The notes beneath the pieces were generated by a model. The model searched no databases. It saw nothing but the letters and a program-made list of their open reading frames with translations, and was not told the origin of the DNA. Shown here in pieces: positions 54,421 through 64,000 of a stretch of 64,000 nt of DNA; within the stretch, counting starts at the first letter, position 1, and every line of letters begins with the position of its first letter. Origin of the DNA: Linnemannia schmuckeri (taxonomy: Eukaryota; Mortierellomycota; Mortierellomycetes; Mortierellales; Mortierellaceae); the NCBI GenBank assembly GCA_029449235.1, contig JANATG010000013.1, positions 1,612,001 through 1,676,000 on the forward strand, given 5' to 3'. Made by a program: the position numbers and the translations under genes.

Positions 54421-56152
54421 ATGGGTTTCGGTATGTTGATCAGTCTTTTTCATCACTCACTCGCTCGCTCGACGTCATCCCCCTCCCACTCCAAATGATA
54501 CCAGTGGCACCACCTTATTATCACCTTATCTCGCCGAAACACCATTGCAACGATCATAACTAACTACTCATTGCTTCATAACTAAACAAATAGGTGATCG
54601 TGGTGGCCGTGGCGGTCGTGGTGGCGGACGTGGTGGCTTCGGCGGTGACCGTGGTGGTCGCGGCGGCGGACGTGGCGGTGGACGTGGTGGCTTCGGTGGT
54701 GACCGTGGTGGCCGTGGCGGCGGACGTGGTGGTAAGTTCATACCCGCTTTGTGATCTCTATCAGAACCAACCCTCTGCAATAAGACGCTTAAAGCCATGA
54801 CCGAGGAACCCTGAACAACTCCCCTGGAATCATTCTTGAAGGGGAGAACATGTTCATTTCCGTGTCTCCTAGAGGCAAAACGGTGCTTTTATGTCTTGTG
54901 TGGAATATGAACAACCGGCTTACAGGGATGACAAAGGAGGAACTCCTTTCGCTTTGTCGTCTTTTGTATTTGCTCGTTGTCGTAATCTGATTTACAGTGA
55001 AAGCGCGATCCAGCTTCGGATCTATAAACAACGAGCATCCTTCTCGATCTACCCTCTGGGAAACCCCTTTTCTCTTCCTCCCACTTCCAATTCTACTACG
55101 TCCATCCTCCTCGTTCACATACAATAACATAGCACAAAAAGAGACCTCCAATGAGATTCGACAATGATGCGCTGTTCTTACTCGACACTGTATTTTTGAT
55201 CATCTTTTTCCTTCCGCTTCACATCCTCCTCTCCTCTCCCATGATAGATCTTGAATGAGCACCTTTGTTTTATGGATTTCCGTTGTCTGGATCGCGCGCA
55301 ATATTCGTCGCGCACGTGTGTTAACAGAATACCATCAAATTGCTCGTCTCATTCATATTAGGTGTTGCCAAGCGCGGCGGTCCCGGTGGACGTGGTGGTC
55401 GCGGTGGCGCCCGTGGTGGTGCCCGTGGTGGTGCCAAGGGAGGTGCCAAGGTCACTGTCGAGCCCCACAGACACGAGGGTATCTTTGTCGCCCACGGAAA
55501 GGAGGATTACCTTTTGACCAAGAACTTGGTCCCCGGCGAGTCTGTTTACGGTGAGAAGCGCATCTCGATCGAGGGTGCTGATGGCGCCAAGGTTGAGTAC
55601 CGTGTCTGGAACCCTTTCCGCTCAAAGGTCGCTGCTGGTGTCCTCGGAGGTGTTGACAACATCCATATTGCTCCCGGCAAGAAGGTCCTCTACTTGGGCG
55701 CTGCCTCTGGTACTACCGTCTCCCATGTTGCCGATATTGTCGGACCCGAAGGTCTCGTCTACGCCGTCGAGTTCTCTCACCGCTCTGGACGCGATCTCAT
55801 CAACATGGCCAAGAAGCGTACCAACGTCATCCCCATCATTGAGGATGCTCGTCACCCTCACAAGTACCGCATGTTGGTCGGCATGGTCGATGTCATCTTT
55901 GCCGATGTTGCCCAGCCCGATCAGTCGCGTATCATTGGAATCAACGCCCACCACTTCTTGAAGAACAACGGACACATTGTCATCTCGATCAAGGCTAACT
56001 GTATCGACTCGACTGTTGATGCCGCTACCGTCTTTGCCGGCGAGATCCCCAAGCTCCAAGAACAGCGCATCAAGCCCCAGGAGCAGTTGACCCTCGAGCC
56101 CTTCGAGAGAGACCACGCCTTGGTTGTCGGAAAGTACGTCCGCTCCAAGTAA
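54421..56152 (+). CDS. NOP1: Fibrillarin, box C/D snoRNP 2'-O-methyltransferase
   Basis: Three exons, 54421-54430, 54594-54731 and 55362-56152, give 312 aa. Nucleolar protein that methylates pre-rRNA riboses guided by box C/D snoRNAs. Residues 1-75 form the Gly/Arg (GAR) domain, encoded across all three exons. Exon 2 itself is two near-copies of a GRGGFGGDRGGRGGGRGG module. The methyltransferase domain shows YLGAASGTTVSHV (SAM-binding motif I), VYAVEFSHRSGRDL, VDVIFADVAQPDQ and ISIKANCIDST, all intact. The first exon has only ten bases. The second intron is long for this genome (630 bp) and contains two hairpins; see findings. The third exon's flat third-position C bias suggests high expression. 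Confidence 0.97.
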
Positions 56153-56449
56153 AATCTCTGCTGTCGCTCTAGTGCCTTATCCATTTGTATTTTTTTTCTT
56201 TCATTCAACTCTGCATATCCATCGTTTTTTTCTGTGTATTAAAGAAACCCATAATCTTCCCAAACCATTTTGCGTTGACATCTTCGATATTGTTTTTGCT
56301 TGGTGCTTCTGATCAATGCGTTTGGCACCAGCAATTTATATGGTGGTCAGTGGACGTCCAGCGGGCGTTTCTATGTTATTCATGGTTTAATTGGTTTATT
56401 TTGGCAAGATAACCTTATCCAGTGGTTGTCTCTTCGTTTATCACATTTT
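56153..56449. other. Convergent 3' interval of fibrillarin and the ABC transporter
   Basis: TATTAAAG at about 56237 could be the fibrillarin poly(A) signal. Nothing else is seen. Confidence 0.4.
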
Positions 56450-59400
56450 TCAAACCTCGCCAGATTGCTCGGCCAAGCGATAGAACAAAGACCCATCTTT
56501 TCGAGCCAACAATACCTGAGGACTCTCAAACTCAACCACGCGCCCTTGCTCCAATACCAATATCTTGTCCGAGTCCATCACAGTTTTGATCCGATGTGCA
56601 ATCGTCAACAAGGTTCTGTCCTTGAACTCTTTCCGGATCGTCTTTTGGATCAACTCGTCTGTTTCGATATCCACCGCCGACGTGGCTTCATCCAACACCA
56701 GAATCTTGGTCTTCCGCAACAGTGCGCGGCCGAGACAGATCAAAGACCGTTGACCGACAGAAAAATTCTCGCCGTTGGAAATCACCTCGGAGGAGAGTCC
56801 GCCAGGGAGTGTCTGGATATAGGACTTGAGATGAGCGCGGTCCAGGGCTTCCCAGAGGTGGGTGTCACAGTGCTCTTGGAAGGGATCAAGGTTGTCGCGG
56901 ATGGTACCTGCAAAGAGGATCGGGTCCTGAGGAATGATGGCCAAAGCGCGACGAAGATTTGTCAATCCTAATGTCGAAATGTCGATCCCATCAATCATGA
57001 TTCTCCCGGCAACGTTGTCGTCTTCCTCTTCTTCTGTCCTCTCGCTACCTTCAGTACTGTTGTTGGAATGGACACATGGACCGTTGACGGCCTCGATCAT
57101 CCTGAAAAGGGCAAGAGTAAGAGACGACTTTCCTGCCCCTGTCCGGCCAACAATTCCCACCTTCTCTCCAGCCCCAACCTTGAATGACACATTCCTCAGG
57201 ACCAAATCCAACCCTTCACGATACCTTGTCGAATAGTTCACAAACTCGATCGCTCCATGCCTGGGAGGCCATGCGCCAGCAACTTCCACTCTCGGATCCA
57301 ACGGCAGAGTCTCGGGCGCCTCGGTATTTATATCAGCATACTCACGCATGCGTTCAACAGAGACCAACAAGTTCTGCGCCTCGCAGTAGTTCCGCACCAG
57401 ATAATTGATTTCTTGCGTAATCGACAATGTAAAGCTTAGTGCCAGACCCGCCGTCGCCGGATCCAAATCTTTACCCGCAGATATTACAAACCCGCCTGCC
57501 ACGACCAGGATCACAACCGCCGACAGAGACTGCAACCGAACCTCGACCCATCGGATACAGTATGAGTAGGCGACGTGGGCATTCACATGTGTCAATAACA
57601 GACCCACATTCCCAGCCTTGAACCGTTCCTGAAGGCCCATCGCTCGGATCGTCGTCACTCCGCCTAGCGTCTCGTTAAAGTTCTGAAAGACAGGTGACTT
57701 TGAGACATGAAAAATCCGCTTGACAGCTCTTGAAGACGCCAGATAATACTTTTGGATCAATGCAACAGCCATAACAAAGACCGGCAAGGCGACCAAGAAC
57801 GTTGGTGTCGAGAGAGATATGATGATTACATTGGCAATGAGGCGCACTCCCCAATAGATCACCTCGTCGATCGCCCAGGGTAGCTTGTCGTCGACACCTT
57901 GCAAGTCACTCGAGATTCGGTTAATGATCCGACCCAAAGGAGTGGTGTCAAAGAAAGAGCAAGGGAGGCGAAAGATCTTGGAGATCAGGTCTCTGTGGAG
58001 AGCGAAGGAGGCGCGGATTCGGGCGACGGCAAAACCGACGTAGATCGTAACGATACAACTCAAGACGTAGACCACCGTCAGGATCGTGAAGACTCCAATA
58101 AACATTTTGAGTGGCATTCCTTTTCCTCTGGCCACGTAGTTGTCGGGGCTGCTCTCGCCGCCGTCGTTCTGAATACAGTACTTGAGCCAGAGATTGGTCG
58201 CCACTAGACAACCATACGAGGCGACATGAAACAAACCCACTAGCCCCGCAAGCTTGTATGTCCTAAGGTGTTAGAAAGTGAAATAGCATGAGAATGGCGT
58301 TGTTGCACTGTGCACCATTGAAACGACAAAACTTGAATTAGAAACTTACACTGCACGGACATAAGCAAGACTGATGGTGAAATCGACCGCTCCCTCCTTG
58401 ATCTTCTCAGCCTCGACAAGCTTGCCATCGGATGCAGTCTTCTTGTTGTCGTTGTTCGGAAGGGCAGTCCCTTTTGTCAGCTTAATCGTCGCAGCAAGAC
58501 ACGACTCCTCATCCAAATCCGAGCTGGAAGCATACTCCTCAGCCTGTGCAGTCGTGAAGTCATCAGATCTAGAATCAACCTTGTTGATCCCCACCACCTC
58601 TGCCACAGTAGCTCCGGTCATATTTTTTACATCCTTTAGAATAGCCGCCTTGCGGTGGCTAATCGAATACTCCTTGATGAGCTGGTAGAAGATGTTCCTC
58701 CCAATCATCAACTCCCGATACGTCCCATGCTCAGCCACCTCCCCGTCCTTGACCAACACAACCTTATCCACCTCCTCCAAGTGATGGATCCCATGTGTCA
58801 CAAGGATCCTGGTCTTGTCCTTCAACACCCCCTCAGGCCCTAGCAGGTGTTTCCAAAGGTGTTTATCGACCTGCGCATCGACGGCGCTTAACGGATCGTC
58901 CAGGAGATAGACATCTGCATCCGCGTACACCGCGCGAGCCAAGGAGACTCTCTGCTTCTGTCCGCCCGACAAGTTGATACCCCGCTCTCCAATTTCGGTC
59001 ATGTCTCCCGCTGGAAGGATCGCCAAGTCAGGTTCTAATCCTGCAGAATGCAGGATCTGAAGGTATCGAGACTCATCGTACGGTTGTCCAAAGAGGATGT
59101 TGTCTTTGACCGACGCATTGAAGATCCAGGCATGCTGTGGTACATAGGCAACCCGACCGCGGATGGAGACGCGTCCTTTGAGGGTGTACATCTCTCCCAA
59201 GATCGCGCTCAACAGAGACGACTTTCCTTGACCGACTCGTCCGACAACGGCAGTGAGGGATCCCTTGGTTATTGATAGTTGAATGTGTCGAAGTGTTGGC
59301 CTCCAGTTGGTGGTAGTCGGTTCTTCTCCATTTTGCTCCTCTGAAGGCTGTAGGAATGGTTGCGACGCGTCATCCAAACCTTCTTCTAGGCAAAGGTCAG

Positions 59401-61501
59401 CAGAAGCAATGGCAGTAGGTTGCTTGGTCCAAGAAAATGAGGCATTCTCGATCACGATCAAAGGGGAAGTAGGATCCATGGGCACCTCAGGATCTCTTAA
59501 CACACTCGACTCCACGATCTCCTCGAGCAACAAGAACTGTTTGATACGGTTGCAGCCAACAATAACATTAATCGTATCCGTCACCGTCTCGCTCAGCTCA
59601 CCGATAGGTGTCCTCAGCATCGCAAACAGAGTCATGCTTACAAAAACCGTCTGGGGTGTCAACTGACCCCGCGAGAATCCTTCTCCGCCCCAGGCAGCAT
59701 AGACCGACAGCGTCAGCAAGGACATGATCAGCGTAGCAGAGGTAAAGACGATGGACATAATCGCGAAGATCACTCCAAGTCTCTTCAGGGCTACCAGCTC
59801 TCGGCCTCGGACTTCCATGATTCTCTGCTTGAAGGCTGATTCCCACCCGTAGAGCTTGACAACCTTGATCGAAGTCAAGATCTCGGTAGTGAGGCGGACA
59901 CGTTCGTCCATGACCATGAGTTTGTCCTTAAGCATTCCGTTGTAAACTCGTGCGCGCCAGACCTGTAGAGGGGTGACCAACAGCAGAGCGGCAATGCTTG
60001 CAAAGGAACTCCAACCAAGCAATCCATACACTAACATCGCAAATAAACGATTGTCAATATAGGTGACTGCAATGCTGTAAACGAAAAACTGTAAGCAACA
60101 AAGGGACAGATGTGCTTACAGAGCCACATAGCAGCACCGATTTCGATAGGCAAAGAAAGCCAGCTGCTCATGTTATAGAGCCCATCCTGCCAGACATCCG
60201 CATCAACCGACATGTGGTTCACAATCTCTCCAGTGGTTGACTTGCTCCTTGCCCCGGGACTCAGTTTCAACGCCTTATTGTAGATCATTCCTGTCAGGGC
60301 AACTTTGGTCTGCAGACTTTGCATGATCAATTTCTGTCGTACCAGCGCCTTTAGAATCGTCCCAGCAAACGCCGCAGCAAACATTGTACCCACCAAGGCT
60401 AACCCATACATAAAATTTCTCCTTGTTTGACCGTGCGCATGAGCCTCCTGCAAAGACTCAAGTAGACGGCTGAGTAGCATGGGGATGGTGAACATCAGGC
60501 AGGACACGAGCACTCTCAACAAATACATAGGCGCAATACTCCTCGCCTGGATCCAAAAGACCGTGAGCATCAGCGATGGAGAGGACGACGCGTTAACATT
60601 CTTGTTCCATTCACTTTCAAGTCGCTCCCACTCCGTCTTGTCCCTCATCCAACCGGGCATTTGGTTCAGAATATCATCAGGGGCGATAGTCCTCTGGACT
60701 GCAAGTGAGACGAGTGGCTGGACGTATAAGATCGTCAACCGGGAGAGGAGGTTGGCCTTGTCGTACGGACTCGCTTCGCTGTGTCTCTGGACCCTGGTAG
60801 ATTCTCTTGGCCATGCTTCGACAAGAAGCCCGAATACGACGCAGATCGACATGGCCACGGTTACCACAAATCGAGAATTGGCTGTCAACTCGAGATCGAT
60901 TAGGGTGTGGATGACCAATGAAAGTGTAAAGATGGACCAGAGGTGAAATGAGAGGATCCTGTCAGATGAGCGGATCGTGTAACGATGTTCCTCCCGATTC
61001 AGTAGGACCGCAACACACTACCTTGAACCAAAATGTACCTCAGTGAGAGTTTTGTTCTGCTTGCACATTAACGCATCAACAAAAGCAAAGCGTTTTCATT
61101 ACCCATGCAATGGAGAAAGAAAGGTATCCGAGTGTAGAGGCAATTGACGCGCCGTCCTGATCTCTAGAGCCAAGGACTGCGCCAACAAGCGCCAACAAGC
61201 TTGCGGCAGTCATAAAGAGTTGAGTCGGCCAATAGATCCAACCAGTTCTTCCCAGCCCATGAAGGGTACAGTTTCTTCGCAAATAGAACCGCCGATGGAC
61301 AAACATGACTGCAGTCAGAGTCGATGCCAGTCCCAGGAGCATACTTTGTAGGGTAGGCAAAAAAAGGTTTTAGCAAGAGCATTCCAGGGGTATCTGAGAC
61401 GAATAAAGTCCACTGATCTGGTCACACTGATCGCACTGGTTACATGTTTGATCGTACCTGAATTCGAAGCAAAGCGTGAGATCGAATCGATCAGGACTCA
61501 T
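56450..61501 (-). CDS. ABCC/MRP-type ABC transporter
   Basis: Five exons, 61501-61458, 61343-61103, 61017-60120, 60066-58350 and 58262-56450, give 1570 aa. It is a full-length MRP1/Ycf1-like exporter, which typically moves glutathione, glucuronide or metal conjugates across the vacuolar or plasma membrane. Order: the extra N-terminal domain TMD0 (LTLCFEFS...), TMD1, NBD1, TMD2, NBD2. NBD1 has Walker A VVGRVGQGKSSLL (about residue 671) and signature INLSGGQKQRVSLARA followed by LLDDPLSAVDA. NBD2 has Walker A GRTGAGKSSL (about 1338), signature NFSVGQRSLICLGRA and VLDEATSAVD. The first exon (MSPDRFDLTLCFEF) was found by splice phase. The acceptor of exon 3 that keeps frame is AGGTAG ending at 61018. 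Substrate is unknown. Confidence 0.94.
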
Positions 61502-62763
61502 AGGGCCCTATACGGACATGGTAATAGAGGGAAATATAAGACTCATCAGACTAGTCAATTGACTAAAAACAACAAGACATGCACGTTGAAAGCGGCAAAA
61601 AAATAAAGGCCGAATTCAGTGGTCTGTAGTACCCATGCTTCTCCTTGTCCGCACAAACCGCTCCCATGCGAGGGACGAGGAACGGGCGTCCAGGGGGCTT
61701 GAACGCTGAAAGTCAATGGCATCGTGCTGATGATTGTTGATTGGCCTGGTTTGTCGAATGTGCGAGTGCCACTGAAAGGAAGTCAAATTAAAGTAGGAAA
61801 GAAGAGTGTTGTGGATCTGCTGGCAAATTCCGATTTCCTCTCGTTGTGTATCTGTATGTCGATCTCACTTTTCTTTTGTTTTCTTCTTGGTGTTGCAGTT
61901 GATAGTTTCGAATCGAAGGTAAAAGTTAGTCTAGGCTGTCAAGAGCAAAGAGGAGCAGTGCGAGAGAAAGAAACAAGAAAGAAAGGAAGGAAGAAAAGGG
62001 ATGTGGTGGATTTTATTCTTACCAAGAGGGTCTCTCGCAATAAAGTTATCTCCTGCGCACATCCACAATGAGAGGGAGCATGGTCCAGGGCCGTGTAAAC
62101 CGCATCCGCAGCATGTAGCGACTATTTTAAGGTTCTGGGGAAAAGGCAAGCTCCAGGAGGCTTCAAGTGCGGCGTTAAGTGGAACGATGCCCGAATGTGC
62201 CCTTTTTCGGCACTGACTACACAGAACAAAGTGGTCGCAGATCCGTCCATACTGTTCCCGACGGCTTGTGTCTATTGAAGGGGACATAGCAAGTCGAATT
62301 TGTCCGAGCACTTGAAGCATGAAAGTAACAGCGCTCTGGCACAAGATTTATCCGCAAGTTTGAAATGTCACAGTATATGACTGAGTCGTGTGTGTTGCGT
62401 TAATTGCCCCAAAACGATACAGAGAGTTGGATGTTGGGTGTGATGGGATCGATATGAAAGTCGAGTGACTGTCTCACGGGCAAATGAGCAGAGAGTAAAG
62501 ATAAGATGTGGGAGAGTGCATTGAGAAAGAAAGGCGGGCAGGGAAAGGAGGAAGTGAAGAGAGGGGGAGTCAGAATTCCTTTCTCTCCGTTGGTGTCCGC
62601 CATCACTACTGACTCTGTCGCTCGTCCGTAGGTCAAAAAAAAAAAAAAAAAAACCGTGTCAACCTTCATTTTTTCCTTTTTTCCTTTTTTTCTTTCTTTC
62701 TTACAACACGCTCTCCAGTCTCTCCACTCTCCCTACTACCCGTCAGCCTTACTTACATCCATC
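61502..62763. promoter_or_regulatory. Divergent region between the ABC transporter and MPC1
   Basis: About 1.26 kb with no supported gene. The half near MPC1 is purine-rich to about 62565, then has an A16 tract at 62636-62651, then a pyrimidine-rich leader (62664-62760). Short frames here have no family resemblance. Confidence 0.5.
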
Positions 62764-63999
62764 ATGTCTTCCTGGGCAGCACAACTCGGCCAAAAGATCG
62801 CCAGCCCCGAGTTCAGGCAATACCTCATGAGGTAAACAGCTTCATTCCTCCTTACTCACTTAACCCACTCAGTCAGTCACACAGAAACACACGCACACAT
62901 CCAGATGACTGACAGACTGACAGACAAACCAATCGACCCCGCAGTCTTGCTTGATCACATCCTTTATTTCGTTATTATTGTATTAAGATAGAGATGCTAA
63001 CTTTCAACCCTTTTGTTCATAGCACCGTAAGAATACATCACTGACTCGCTGATTTTTCGGACGCAGGATTTTTATACAACCGGAAGACTATCTACTCGGA
63101 TGTATGACCTCTGGCTTCACTCTCTGGACACGCCTCTTTATAGGCGACAACGTGTCCAGGACACAATGGAAGCATTCACAAGGATGGATAATGCCAGTTC
63201 CTTTGCAATGACGCAATGGTTCAACGACACGACACGACTAGCTGGGAATCGATTGAGCAACACCTTTGTTATTATTAATTGTTCTCTCAGACCGTTTATT
63301 TGAGCGTCTCTTAGCAGGATTGTCATAGAGGTGGATGAGGATCATGAGCAACATCATTGACTTAAGAAAGACACGGCAATCCTACGACCAAGTGAACAGT
63401 TGCGCTCTTGTACTAATCCTTCATTACCTCCAACCCTGTGTGTGTTATCTGGCGATCTGACAATCAATAGCACTTCTGGGGTCCTGGTAAGCAAAATGAG
63501 CAGTAGTCTGCTTTCGATAGTATTGCTCAACTCTTTCAACCATGTGGCAACATATCGACTCTAACCAACGTATACCTCGCGTCCCTCGTCCGTCCTTGTT
63601 TCCTAAATGCCACCTATAGTCGCTAACTGGGGACTTCCTTTGGCTGCCATTGCCGATATCAAGAAGGATCCCGAGATGATCTCTGGAAACATGACTGGTG
63701 CCTTGACGGTATACTCACTCTTGTTCATGCGTTTCGCTTGGATGGTCCAGCCCCGTAACTACCTCCTCTTTGCCTGCCACGCCACCAACGAGACTGCCCA
63801 GCTCATTCAGGGATACCGCTACATCAACTACCACCAGTACGTATTAGTCCATCGCATCGTTGTGGTTGTGTGAGTTTATGTTCACTTTTGTTTATTAATA
63901 TGCCTCTCTTTGCGTTTTGTTGCAATTGTTAATAGCCTTGGCGGTAAGAGCAGTGCTACTCAGGATGACCTTAAGGTGCCATTGGAGACCAAGGCTTAA
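62764..63999 (+). CDS. MPC1: Mitochondrial pyruvate carrier subunit 1
   Basis: Five exons: 62764-62831, 63023-63026, 63471-63486, 63620-63836 and 63936-63999, giving 122 aa. With MPC2/MPC3 it imports pyruvate across the mitochondrial inner membrane. The assembled protein reads YLMSTHFWGPVANWGLPLAA across exons 1-4, a near-perfect match to the conserved MPC1 core. It continues with FMRFAWMVQPRNYLLFACHA and TAQLIQGYRY, the other family hallmarks. Exon 2 is four bases long (CACC, completing Ser and adding Thr) and exon 3 sixteen; both have GT/AG borders (CATAG before exon 2, GTAAGA after). The start ATG opens the usual MPC1 amphipathic N terminus. The stop lies one base from the window end. Confidence 0.95.
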
Positions 64000-64000
64000 A

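Noticed and set aside
54568..54798. Minus-strand Pro/Arg-rich frame
   Set aside because: Antisense of the fibrillarin Gly/Arg exon.
54789..55151. Minus-strand frame of 120 codons inside the fibrillarin intron
   Set aside because: No family resemblance and no start context; intronic chance frame.
1..64000. CRISPR arrays, attachment sites, tRNA and rRNA genes
   Set aside because: None seen; the sequence is eukaryotic and the repeats present are simple or tandem arrays without spacer structure.

Overview
The window is nuclear DNA of a filamentous fungus, most likely an early-diverging lineage such as Mortierellomycota. The genes carry many short introns (about 75-200 bp, GTAAGT-type donors), the promoters are pyrimidine-rich, and the content fits that lineage: an F-box/leucine-rich protein, a NACHT-WD40-type remnant, a Crypton-like element and a soluble-type adenylyl cyclase. 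The exact genus is an inference. Exon boundaries below were read by eye from donor/acceptor dinucleotides and from phase; every multi-exon model called as an intact CDS sums to whole codons. I saw no tRNA or rRNA genes, but covariance models were not run.

Layout. 1-2602: 5'-truncated Crypton (tyrosine recombinase plus GCR1-like DNA-binding domain). 3106-10792: two pirin genes flanking a type II NADH dehydrogenase (minus) and a small membrane protein (minus). 11399-19444: three members (A, B, C) of an unrecognised multi-pass membrane family that share a three-exon layout, with an F-box/LRR gene between B and C; B is broken by two frameshifts. 19612-20340: remains of a WD40-repeat gene. 22282-23913: membrane-anchored beta-lactamase-fold hydrolase. 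24047-31595: three minus-strand genes, a BSD-domain protein, a WBP4/FBP21-like spliceosomal zinc-finger protein and the mismatch-repair endonuclease PMS1/PMS2. 32466-38284: a very large Sec7-PH Arf guanine-nucleotide exchange factor, divergent from PMS1. 38923-40314: a dead pirin and a stray first exon of the membrane family. 40315-42928: gene-poor DNA with degenerate repeats and a G25 tract. 42929-45725: nonaspanin (TM9SF). 46192-52744: soluble-type adenylyl cyclase of 1789 aa. 54421-56152: fibrillarin. 56450-61501: ABCC/MRP-type transporter. 62764-63999: mitochondrial pyruvate carrier MPC1.

Most genes are unrelated housekeeping functions and no operon-like logic is expected. The notable structure is duplication. 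Pirin occurs three times and the membrane family four times. Twice a pirin is followed on the same strand by a membrane-family sequence (pirin 2 then A; dead pirin 3 then fragment D), which suggests a duplicated block. Pirins 1 and 2 share a perfectly identical 185-bp stretch inside otherwise diverged sequence, a gene-conversion signature. Gene-structure curiosities include a 4-nt exon in MPC1, a start codon split by an intron in the WBP4-like gene, and a GC-AG intron in the cyclase.
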